NCBI GenBank assembly: GCA_045535095.1
Contig: JAZSKY010000055.1
Coordinates: 1 to 9,182, forward strand
DNA from: SIG672 sp045535095
Lineage (GTDB): Bacteria > Bacillota > Clostridia > Oscillospirales > CAG-272
Length of the DNA stretch: 9,182 nt
Reading direction: 5' to 3'
Of this stretch, positions 1 through 5,775 are shown piece after piece (the stretch's first letter is position 1; each line of letters opens with the position of its first letter). The translations under genes and the position numbers were made by a program. The notes under the pieces were generated by a model. The model was given only the letters and a program-made list of their open reading frames with translations, did not search any database and had not been told where the DNA came from.

Positions 1-130
1 GGAAGCCTCTCTCCGCTACGCTCCGTTCGGCTTCCAAAAGCATTTACTTAAACAAATGCAAAACTGTTACCAATCCTCTTGCACAATTGTTTACAATCTT
101 GCTCTTGACAGAGGACGCCTGTCCCTACAA
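1..130. repeat. Gene-free left edge with several short palindromes
   Basis: No gene is visible in positions 1-182. Three separate inverted repeats can be read. GGAAGCC (1-7) pairs with GGCTTCC (29-35). GCATTT (40-45) pairs with AAATGC (54-59) and, read on the minus strand, is followed by TTTT (39-36), so it could act as a weak terminator for the VanY-like gene ending at 183. GACAG (107-111) pairs with CTGTC (119-123), with an alternative GGAC/GTCC pairing inside 113-124, next to CCCTACAAAA. The last block resembles the kind of dispersed intergenic palindrome common in gut Firmicutes, but that is an impression, not a match I can run. Only one copy is seen in this window. Confidence 0.4.
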
Positions 131-182
131 AACAAAATCAAACTTCCTTATGAGAAGCACCCATTCGTGCAGATCTTTTTCT

Positions 183-1238
183 TTATTTAAGTCCTGCGGT
201 GTTGACCGAGACGATAAATCCGCCTGCGTTGTCACCCGAGACAGTGTACTGACTTCCGAAAACCTTTATTTCGGTGGTCTCGCCGCTCGACGCGGGAACG
301 TAGTATATCCACCATTCGTTTCCGTTTGCATCTATCGTTACGAGTCTGTTATCAGCGGTTTTCGTTCTGATAAGATCGAGATATGCGTCAAAGGAAAGAA
401 GGTTTGCGTTCATATACGATGCGTGCGCTACGCCGATATATCTGAAGGTAGAATAGTTGGTCGTGTTGCCCGTATGGATATATCCGTACTTGTGGCAGTT
501 TGCAAGGAACCAATCGTAGTAATTTGCTCTTCCGTAGTCGCGGTAGCTGTTGAGAAGGGGGATCTGACCGCTCGAGGTGTTTATCTGAAGGTCAACTGCA
601 AGTCCCATAGCGTGCGGATTCAAAAGAGCCTCGTTTACGTTTGCGGTGGACTTGTCGTCCTCGCTCGTATCGTAGTAATAAGCGTTTCTGAGCCAGATGT
701 TCTTGTTGCCCGTATCTGCAACGTATTGCTCCATCATCGCGCAGAATGCGTCTATCGCGTCAACGTCAAGGAATCTCTGCTGGTTTGCAGTAATGAAATT
801 GCCGTCCGCGAGATAGTAGATGTTCTTAAATCCGTAGCGGGATAAAAGCTGACCGGGATCAAGCGCGTACATCTTGCTGTTTGTGAGAAGCTCCTCGGTG
901 GGGCGGTAAGGATTTTCCGCGCTGAGCTCAAGAAGAGGTCCCTTATAAATATCGGCGCTCGAAACGGTTATAGACGTGTTTTTCGGAGAGGTGTTCTGGT
1001 TTTCGCCACCCTGCTGCTCGCCACCGACGTTTTCGTCTCCGCCTCCGACGTTGTCGGGGTTTCCTGCGGTCTCTCCGCCGTTTTCTGCGTTTTCATCTGG
1101 CGCGGGAGCTTTTTCGTCCTTTTTCAGCGAGGTGAAGGTTATTATCATCGAAATAATTGCAATTATTATAAGAAGGGTGGAGGCAAACGCTATTCCTCCC
1201 GTACCGTGGCGGTGAATGTTTCTGGAATTTTCAGACAT
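183..1238 (-). CDS. Membrane-anchored VanY/M15-like protein, probable inactive peptidase
   Basis: A 351-residue protein. The start at 1238 is chosen over 1277 because AAAGGAG lies 8 nt upstream of this ATG. Residues 16-37 form one hydrophobic membrane segment, followed by a Gly/Asn/Glu/Pro-rich linker (about 40-88) and an extracytoplasmic domain. NPHAMGLAVD (207-216) matches the SxHxxGxAxD zinc motif of the VanY/M15B D,D-carboxypeptidases, with His209 and Asp216 kept. FRYIGVAHA (265-273) matches the sequence that follows the second motif of the family, ExWH. In the ExWH position the protein reads NYST (261-264), so the catalytic Glu and the third zinc-binding His are absent. Active relatives trim the terminal D-Ala from peptidoglycan precursors; this one may bind wall peptides without cutting them. 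About 60 further residues form a beta-rich tail. The fold call is firm; the loss of activity is inferred. Confidence 0.85.
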   Translation of the reverse strand: MSENSRNIHRHGTGGIAFASTLLIIIAIISMIITFTSLKKDEKAPAPDENAENGGETAGNPDNVGGGDENVGGEQQGGENQNTSPKNTSITVSSADIYKGPLLELSAENPYRPTEELLTNSKMYALDPGQLLSRYGFKNIYYLADGNFITANQQRFLDVDAIDAFCAMMEQYVADTGNKNIWLRNAYYYDTSEDDKSTANVNEALLNPHAMGLAVDLQINTSSGQIPLLNSYRDYGRANYYDWFLANCHKYGYIHTGNTTNYSTFRYIGVAHASYMNANLLSFDAYLDLIRTKTADNRLVTIDANGNEWWIYYVPASSGETTEIKVFGSQYTVSGDNAGGFIVSVNTAGLK

Positions 1239-1266
1239 AGTCTCGGCTCCTTTTCGAGTTTTTATG

Positions 1267-1294
1267 ATTATACGCACTTTTTTGCGTTTGTAAG
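1267..1294 (-). promoter_or_regulatory. Proximal promoter candidate for the VanY-like gene
   Basis: Read on the minus strand, a perfect TATAAT (1272-1267) lies 16 nt after CTTACA (1294-1289), a 4-of-6 match to TTGACA. The spacer holds an inverted repeat, ACGCA (1272-1276) with TGCGT (1283-1287). Transcription would start near 1260, just before the AAAGGAG site. It may work alongside the distal promoter at 1317-1345. Confidence 0.45.
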
Positions 1295-1316
1295 CATTTT
1301 TTGTGAGTTTTTCTTA

Positions 1317-1345
1317 ATAATACCATATAACGCGTTACAAATCAA
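1317..1345 (-). promoter_or_regulatory. Distal promoter candidate for the VanY-like gene, with palindrome in its spacer
   Basis: On the minus strand TTGATT (1345-1340) is followed after exactly 17 nt by TATTAT (1322-1317). The spacer contains the perfect 10-bp palindrome TAACGCGTTA (1328-1337), which could be a repressor site. It sits just downstream of the rnhA stop codon, and I see no convincing rnhA terminator in between. Confidence 0.5.
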
Positions 1346-1367
1346 CATATAACTTGTAAATTATGCG

Positions 1368-1805
1368 TTACTTTAACTTGTCAGCCTCGGCGGTCGCAAG
1401 CGCGTCACAGCGCTCGTTGTACTCGTGACCTACGTGCCCTTTCACCCAGACGTACTCTATCTTGTGCGGTGAAATAGCAGTCAGCAGTCTGTCCCAAAGC
1501 TCGGGATTGAGCGCCGCCTTGCCGTCAGACTTCTTCCAGCCCTTTTGCTTCCACGACTGCGCCCAGCCCTTTGAAAGTCCGTCGATGACGTACTTTGAGT
1601 CTGAGCAGAATTCCACCTCGCAAGGCTCCTTGAGTGCTTCGAACGCGCGGATCGCTCCGAGAAGCTCCATGCGGTTGTTCGTGGTATCTCTCTCGCCGCC
1701 CGACAGCTCCTTCTCGCGGCCGTTGTAGACGAGTATCGCGCCCCAGCCACCCGGTCCGGGATTGCCCCTGCAAGCGCCGTCTGTATATATATTAACCTTT
1801 TTCAT
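1368..1805 (-). CDS. rnhA: Ribonuclease HI
   Basis: A 145-residue, full-length RNase HI, which cuts the RNA strand of RNA-DNA hybrids such as R-loops and leftover primers. The entry motif YTDGACRGNPGPGGW (7-21) is intact. The four metal-binding acids are Asp9, Glu47 (in NRMELL), Asp69 (in CSDSKYV) and Asp134 (in NERCDALA), with His124 in VKGHVGH; these line up with Asp10, Glu48, Asp70, Asp134 and His124 of the E. coli enzyme. The basic stretch WKQKGWKKSDGK (85-96) corresponds to the substrate-handling basic protrusion. It is a cytoplasmic housekeeping enzyme. Its ribosome binding site is weak. It is transcribed divergently from the nucleotidyltransferase gene and lies upstream of, and in line with, the VanY-like gene. 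Confidence 0.97.
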   Translation of the reverse strand: MKKVNIYTDGACRGNPGPGGWGAILVYNGREKELSGGERDTTNNRMELLGAIRAFEALKEPCEVEFCSDSKYVIDGLSKGWAQSWKQKGWKKSDGKAALNPELWDRLLTAISPHKIEYVWVKGHVGHEYNERCDALATAEADKLK

Positions 1806-1843
1806 AATCAGATCAACTTTCGCATATATATTACTTTATAGAA

Positions 1844-1872
1844 AGTATATCACGAATTTTCCCGTTTTTCAA
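1844..1872 (-). promoter_or_regulatory. rnhA promoter
   Basis: On the minus strand TTGAAA (1872-1867) and TATACT (1849-1844) are separated by exactly 17 nt, a strong vegetative sigma-factor promoter. Transcription would begin near 1837, about 30 nt before the rnhA start. An inverted repeat TACTTT (1832-1837) / AAAGTA (1842-1847) overlaps the -10 box and start point and may be an operator. No equally clear promoter was found for the divergent nucleotidyltransferase gene. Confidence 0.65.
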
Positions 1873-1938
1873 GAGAATAATCGTAAAGAATTGGGAAAAA
1901 ATAAAACTCACAAGCTTTTATTTGAAAGGATATGCTCT

Positions 1939-2919
1939 ATGAAGCTAACTGCGGTAATTATGGCAGGGGGAAAGGGAAGCCGTCTCTATCCGCTGACCGA
2001 GAATACTCCCAAGCCCCTTCTGCCGATAAACAATATTCCAAGTGTAATTAAGATCCTCGCCGAGCTGAGCCGTATCGGAGTGAAAAGAGCGGTCGTGACG
2101 ACCGGATACCTCGCCTCCGAAATGGAAAAGGCGGTCGGAGAGAGAGTCTATGACGTTGACGTTTCGTACGCAAGGGAGGATAGCCCTCTCGGTAGCGCAG
2201 GCGGTGTGAAAAACGCCCTTTCCAAAACCGTTGGCGACCTGCTCGTCATAAGCGGAGACGCGGTTTTCGAGGGTAATCTCGGCGATATGGTGAAAAATCA
2301 CTATGAAAACAAAGCCGACGTCACAATTGCCTGCACCGAGGTCGAGGACACCTCTCGCTTTGGCGTAATATCTACTGACGAAAGTGGCAGGATAGTCGGA
2401 TTCTGCGAAAAGCCGAAGGAGGGCGAGTGCGACTCACATCTTGTAAATATCGGCATATACGTCATCTCGCGCGAGATAATAGAGTCTCTTCCCGAGAAAA
2501 AGGCGCTCGACTTCTCGCTCGACGTTTTCCCGAGTGTTATGCGAGACAAAAGAATGTTTGCATGGAAAAGCGACGGATATTGGTGCGATATGGGTACGCT
2601 TTCGTCCTATCTTGAATGTAATATGCGCTATTCTCACGGAGAAAATATCATAGGCAGAGGATGTGTCATCTCGCCCGACGCCGACGTTCGCGGCAGTATC
2701 CTCTTTGACGGTGTAACCGTTGAGGCGGGAGCGGTCGTAAGAGACAGTCTTATATGCTCGGGCGCGCATATCGGACGGGGCGCAGGAGTGTCGAGCGGCT
2801 CGGTGGTCGGCGCAGGATGCGTGGTGAAGGACGCCGAGGTGCTTTCTCAAAGCTCACTCTGTCTTGCAAACGGAGTGACGGGTGAGGCGCGCGCCGCCTC
2901 GTCGGCGGGAACAAAATAA
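1939..2919 (+). CDS. Sugar-1-phosphate nucleotidyltransferase with beta-helix tail
   Basis: A 326-residue NDP-sugar pyrophosphorylase. The start at 1939 is set by AAAGGA (1925-1930) 8 nt upstream and by the family N-terminus MKLTAVIMAGGKGSRL. The nucleotide-binding signature is at 8-16 and PKPLLPI at 24-30. LGSAG (84-88), the metal-binding SGDA (105-108), EKP (157-159), NIGIY (170-174) and YWCDMGT (214-220) are all in order. From about 236 to 310 the hexapeptide-like pattern (IGRGCVI, VRGSILF, VVRDSLI, GAGCVV) indicates a left-handed beta-helix. Such enzymes activate mannose-1-P, glucose-1-P or similar with an NTP for cell-surface glycans. It resembles the GDP-mannose pyrophosphorylase-like group; sugar and nucleotide cannot be fixed from sequence. 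The last ~15 residues are Ala/Gly/Ser-rich. No glycan genes adjoin it. Confidence 0.9.
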   Translation: MKLTAVIMAGGKGSRLYPLTENTPKPLLPINNIPSVIKILAELSRIGVKRAVVTTGYLASEMEKAVGERVYDVDVSYAREDSPLGSAGGVKNALSKTVGDLLVISGDAVFEGNLGDMVKNHYENKADVTIACTEVEDTSRFGVISTDESGRIVGFCEKPKEGECDSHLVNIGIYVISREIIESLPEKKALDFSLDVFPSVMRDKRMFAWKSDGYWCDMGTLSSYLECNMRYSHGENIIGRGCVISPDADVRGSILFDGVTVEAGAVVRDSLICSGAHIGRGAGVSSGSVVGAGCVVKDAEVLSQSSLCLANGVTGEARAASSAGTK

Positions 2920-2946
2920 AAACAGACCGCAAAAGCGGTCTGTTTT
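2919..2946 (+). terminator. Terminator of the nucleotidyltransferase gene
   Basis: A perfect 12-bp stem, AAAACAGACCGC (2919-2930) with GCGGTCTGTTTT (2935-2946), closes an AAAA loop and ends in a T run. The stem begins at the last base of the TAA stop codon. A Rho-independent terminator is clear; the A run on the left arm may give some activity on the other strand too. Confidence 0.93.
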
Positions 2947-2980
2947 TATCTGGTAATATAAATTTCTTCCTTTTTGGCTA

Positions 2981-3009
2981 TTTCAATATTGTCAGATTTG
3001 TTATATACT
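2981..3009 (+). promoter_or_regulatory. Weak promoter candidate for the YwlG-family gene
   Basis: TATACT (3004-3009) is a good -10 box. At 17-nt spacing the -35 hexamer is TTTCAA (2981-2986), only a 3-of-6 match. The gene needs its own promoter because a strong terminator lies just upstream, so this is the best candidate in the interval. Confidence 0.35.
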
Positions 3010-3043
3010 ATTTAAACGAGGTAATCCATAGGAGGATCTAAAT

Positions 3044-3586
3044 ATGAACGAGTTATATAATCAGGCAGTAGCCGTTATGCGCGAGCTTGGAGAAAAAGCA
3101 AAGCTGAAGGCGGGGGACGTTGTAGTTGTAGGATGCTCTACGAGTGAGATAATCGGCTCGAGTATCGGCACAAACTCAAGTCCTGACGTAGCAGGTGTTG
3201 TCTTTGAGGGTATTTATGATTATGCGAAAGAAATGGGATGGCGTCTTGCTTTTCAATGCTGTGAGCATTTGAACCGCGCGATTGTTACCGAGAGAAGCAC
3301 CGCTTGTGGCGCAGATATAGTGAACGTAGTTCCCCGTCCCAAGGCGGGCGGCTCTATGGCAACGCAGGCGTACGCTCACCTTGACGATCCGGTGGTTGTG
3401 GAAGAGATCAAAGCAGATGCCGGAATTGATATAGGCTTTACTCTTATAGGAATGCACCTTAAGAGGGTTGCCGTTCCCGTGAGACTTGAAAACAACAAAA
3501 TAGGTGAGGCAACCGTTCTTGCCGCGCGTACAAGACCGAAATTTATCGGAGGAAGCCGCGCAGTATATAACGAGGATCTACTTTAA
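3044..3586 (+). CDS. ywlG: YwlG / UPF0340 (DUF436, TIGR01440) family protein
   Basis: A 180-residue cytoplasmic protein with no signal peptide or membrane segment. AGGAGG (3030-3035) sits 8 nt before the ATG. Family features are the N-terminal helix followed by GDVVVVGCSTSEIIGSSIGTN (about 24-44), FEGIYDYAKEMGWRLAFQCCEHLNRA (with the CCEHLNRA core at 72-79), VVPRPKAGGSMATQAY (95-110) and FTLIGMHLKRVAVPVR (132-147). The length equals that of B. subtilis YwlG. The biochemical role of the family is unknown to me; conserved Cys, His, Glu and Arg residues suggest a small ligand or metal site, which is inference. It stands alone between two terminators, so the neighbours give no clue. Confidence 0.93.
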   Translation: MNELYNQAVAVMRELGEKAKLKAGDVVVVGCSTSEIIGSSIGTNSSPDVAGVVFEGIYDYAKEMGWRLAFQCCEHLNRAIVTERSTACGADIVNVVPRPKAGGSMATQAYAHLDDPVVVEEIKADAGIDIGFTLIGMHLKRVAVPVRLENNKIGEATVLAARTRPKFIGGSRAVYNEDLL

Positions 3587-3596
3587 TACAAAACGA

Positions 3597-3622
3597 AAGG
3601 CGTCGCAGAAATACGACGCCTT
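3597..3622. terminator. Shared bidirectional terminator
   Basis: AAGGCGTCG (3597-3605) and CGACGCCTT (3614-3622) form a perfect 9-bp stem with an 8-nt loop, followed by a T-rich tract (CATTTTATTT) on the plus strand and by TTCGTTTTG on the minus strand. It lies between the convergent YwlG-family and GH38-like genes and can serve both. Confidence 0.85.
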
Positions 3623-3642
3623 CATTTTATTTGAGTTATTAG

Positions 3643-4653
3643 TTAATACACAAACTTCAGGGTCGCCATCTCGAACGCGCTCAGCCCAAGAGTCAGAGTG
3701 TCGGAAAAATCGAGCTTTTCAGCCGTTTTTTCTGCCATATCCGTTTTATAAACCTCTTTTACGCCGCTCGGCACAGAAAGGGTAACGAGTCCGCCCTCGC
3801 CGCCGTTTTCGATAACTCTTGCGATGATTCCGCTGCGGTCTTCTGCCACCTTGCAGTGCGAAACGGTCGCGTTTCCGTGCGTTACAGTGGGAAGCTCGCC
3901 CGAAATCTCATTCTTGCAAGCAAGGAAGGGACGCGCAAAGCTTTCTGCGTCGCGCGTGACGTCGCCGGTAGCAAAAGAGGTACCGTAGCACGCCATTTCC
4001 CACGAAAGGTTGTGAATACCCTCGTCGCGCATCGTGTCCCAGTCGGTCATCGAGTAGGAAATAGGCTCGTGCAGATAGGTTGCAACCGCAGGCGCGCGGA
4101 GAAGCGAAAGGGCAAGATCCTTTCCGCCCTCTCTCGGCAGGATTCTGTAAGAGGGAGTTCCGCGGTTGAATATCGCAACACTCTTCTTTTCGCCCTCGAC
4201 ACCGCCCCAACGCAGTGCCGCCCAGTCTCCGTTTGAGCCTGCCCACGCGTCGCTTCTGCACGCCGCCTTGGGAGTCTCTCCCGAAAATTCGGAGAAGAAT
4301 TTGTCGCCAAGGAGGAAGTTCTTGATTATCGTCTCCTCGCCCGTCATATTCGAGTCAACTATAAGATAGCCTGTGTTTGGCGTTTTGAGGCGTCCCTCCT
4401 TGTAAAGCTTTTTGATGAGATCCTTCTTTTCGGGGAATCTTTTAAGATATGTATCTACCGCGCAGGGCGTTTCGATCTGGAATTTATAGTCGGGATATTT
4501 TTCGCAGAGCTTTATGTTTTCTTCGATGTAATACTGCTCGATCTTTGCATAAGATACGTAGTTTTTACCGCCCGACTCAAAGTCCTTTTCAAGACATCTG
4601 CGCCAAAGCTGGTCAAAGTGGTTTTCAACTACCGCCGCAATCTTTCTTTTCAT
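3643..4653 (-). pseudogene. GH38 alpha-mannosidase-like gene with large in-frame internal deletion
   Basis: A 336-residue open frame with a strong AAGGAGG 7 nt before its ATG. The N-terminal ~140 residues look like the start of a GH38 catalytic domain: HFDQLWRR (12-19) holds the first zinc-binding His and Asp, VDSNMTGEE (99-107) is the conserved DxNxxxGE block, and SDAWAGS (134-140) contains the expected nucleophile Asp135. From about residue 148 it jumps to the C-terminal beta-domain: SVAIFNRGTPSYR (158-170), LALSLLRAP (180-188), MRDEGIHNLSWEM (208-220) and the final strands. GH38 enzymes are usually 800 residues or more, so roughly 450-600 residues are missing, including the later zinc-binding His. 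It is probably unable to cleave mannosides. It may be a decayed gene, a remodelled protein or an assembly collapse; the frame and ribosome binding site remain intact. Confidence 0.7.
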
Positions 4654-4811
4654 AATAAAGCCTCCTTTTTATTTCTTAAATTCATTTTAACCCTTGAAAA
4701 GTGAAAATAAAATGCAAAATAATAGCAAAAAACAGAGAAAATTATGGGTATTAAAAAATCCGACGGAAAATGGATGCAGTCCTTATCGGAGAATTTACCG
4801 TAATAAAAAAT

Positions 4812-4842
4812 TACCACAGACCAAGACAAATGGTTTGTGGTA
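4812..4842 (-). terminator. Terminator of the four-helix-bundle/Nudix pair
   Basis: TACCACAGACCA (4812-4823) pairs with TGGTTTGTGGTA (4831-4842) over 12 bp with a single G-T wobble and a 7-nt loop. On the minus strand it is followed by ATTTTTTATT, as expected after the Nudix stop codon at 4870. The plus strand also has a T-rich tail (TTTTTATTTT). The rest of 4654-4811 is AT-rich and holds no feature I can support. Confidence 0.8.
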
Positions 4843-4869
4843 TTTTTATTTTATGAGCAGAAGAAAAGA

Positions 4870-5301
4870 CTAAAGGAAAAAAGCCTTGGTTTCCGCGTCC
4901 GACAAAAACTCATTTGCTTTTCTTAGCATCTGTCTTGCATTTTCAAAAGTTAATTCTTGAAGAGCGCGGTCAAAAGGAAGCAGTAAATATTCAAAATCCT
5001 CAAAGTTCATATTTCGTTTCGGTGTTTGATTTTTAAAATTCGCCAAGAAATATATGACCGTTTTTGAATTTCCATTATCCGGTTGATAGGATATTTCATA
5101 GCGAAAATCTTTGTTGATCTGTACTTCAACGGAAGTTTCTTCTAATGTTTCCCGAAGTGCGGTTTCTTCCTCTTTCTCATTTGCCTCAACGTGACCTTTT
5201 GGAAAACCGCAATACCCATCATCTTTTGCTTTTACAAGCAAGTAATGAATCGTTCCGTTATCAAGCGTGTACGGTATCGTTCCACATGATTTTTCTATCA
5301 T
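4870..5301 (-). CDS. Nudix hydrolase, diadenosine tetraphosphatase-like
   Basis: A 143-residue protein. The start at 5301 is chosen because GAGGA lies about 8 nt upstream and MIEKSCGTIPY is the usual beginning of Ap4A-hydrolase-type Nudix proteins. GFPKGHVEANE (32-42) leads into the Nudix box, which runs from Gly36 to Val58 with Glu42, Arg50, Glu51, Glu54 and Glu55 all present. The Gly near the end of the box is Ser57, a tolerated but uncommon change. KTVIYFLANF (80-89) is also typical of the bis(5'-nucleosyl)-tetraphosphatase group. The likely reaction is cleavage of Ap4A or a similar dinucleotide or capped nucleotide; substrate is inferred. It lies 67 nt after the four-helix-bundle gene in the same AT-rich segment and is probably cotranscribed with it. 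Confidence 0.9.
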   Translation of the reverse strand: MIEKSCGTIPYTLDNGTIHYLLVKAKDDGYCGFPKGHVEANEKEEETALRETLEETSVEVQINKDFRYEISYQPDNGNSKTVIYFLANFKNQTPKRNMNFEDFEYLLLPFDRALQELTFENARQMLRKANEFLSDAETKAFFL

Positions 5302-5329
5302 TGTTATTTTCCTCTTTATCGCCAGTTTC

Positions 5330-5362
5330 GCCTTTGTATTACAAAGGCACAGGGCAAAGCCC
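5330..5362 (-). repeat. Two hairpins between the four-helix-bundle and Nudix genes
   Basis: The 67-nt gap holds GCCTTTGTA (5330-5338) and TACAAAGGC (5340-5348), a perfect palindrome around one central base, and GGGC (5352-5355) with GCCC (5359-5362) around AAA. On the transcribed strand these fold just downstream of the four-helix-bundle TAG stop and before the Nudix ribosome binding site. No T run follows either, so they are not good terminators. They may protect mRNA ends or tune Nudix expression; this is inference. Confidence 0.55.
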
Positions 5363-5368
5363 ATACCC

Positions 5369-5725
5369 CTATTCTTGTTTAGCTTTAATTGTATTTAGCG
5401 ATGATATTAACATACGACGTATGGCTCCGCAATCATTTTGAATAGCCCTGTATGCAGTTTGTTCTATACAACCTGTTTCAAATAATAGCTCAAGCCAATA
5501 TTCGGTTTCATAACACTCCTTTTGCGCTATTTCAAGTTTTGATATAAAATCCTTTGTACCTTGCGCATACTGTGCCTCGTGGATATTTGCTCCAATAGAA
5601 GTGCCGGAGCGTAATAATTGATTTATCAGAACCGTTTCTTTGTGTTCTGATTTCATATTACGACAGAGAAAAACGATATTCTTGGCAAATTCCTTTGCTT
5701 TATCTCTTAAAATGCTGTTTGACAT
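5369..5725 (-). CDS. Four-helix-bundle protein, S23/IVP-like family
   Basis: A 118-residue, all-helical protein of the four-helix-bundle family (TIGR02436, PF05635). The start at 5725 is fixed by GAGGTGA 7 nt upstream. The family core is present: INQLLRSGTSIGANIHEA (34-51) and DFISKLEIAQKECYETEYWL (59-78), followed by LELLFETG. Relatives are encoded inside intervening sequences of 23S rRNA genes in several bacteria, and the fold is shared with Avd, the accessory protein of diversity-generating retroelements, which binds nucleic acid. No membrane segment or signal is seen. It has a near-perfect promoter and lies immediately beside the hairpin array at 5775-5945, so an array-binding role is attractive but unproven. 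It is AT-rich compared with the flanking operons, suggesting acquisition. Confidence 0.92.
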   Translation of the reverse strand: MSNSILRDKAKEFAKNIVFLCRNMKSEHKETVLINQLLRSGTSIGANIHEAQYAQGTKDFISKLEIAQKECYETEYWLELLFETGCIEQTAYRAIQNDCGAIRRMLISSLNTIKAKQE

Positions 5726-5746
5726 AATTTCATCACCTCTGCAATT

Positions 5747-5775
5747 ATTATACGCCCAAACCGTCACTAAGTCAA
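5747..5775 (-). promoter_or_regulatory. Strong promoter of the four-helix-bundle/Nudix pair
   Basis: On the minus strand TTGACT (5775-5770) and a perfect TATAAT (5752-5747) are separated by exactly 17 nt. Transcription would begin near 5740, giving a leader of only about 15 nt that contains the GAGGTGA site. The -35 box shares its first base with the outermost AATATCACT linker of the hairpin array, and lies in the loop of a TCACT (5764-5768) / AGTGA (5775-5779) inverted repeat. Anything binding the array edge would compete with RNA polymerase. Confidence 0.8.

Noticed and set aside
87..845. Long plus-strand open frame of 252 codons
   Set aside because: It is antisense to the well-supported VanY-like gene, has no ribosome binding site and shows no recognisable motif; a shadow of the real codon pattern.
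1762..1938. 59-residue N-terminal extension of the nucleotidyltransferase
   Set aside because: It would overlap rnhA on the other strand, and the ATG at 1939 has a proper ribosome binding site and matches the family N-terminus.
4744..4803. Short plus-strand frame of 19 codons starting MGIKKSDGKW
   Set aside because: It has a start and a stop but no real ribosome binding site and no similarity I recognise; it could be a gene remnant but cannot be supported.
5302..5364. 21-residue N-terminal extension of the Nudix protein
   Set aside because: It is encoded by the hairpin-containing gap, while the ATG at 5301 has a ribosome binding site and the expected first residues.
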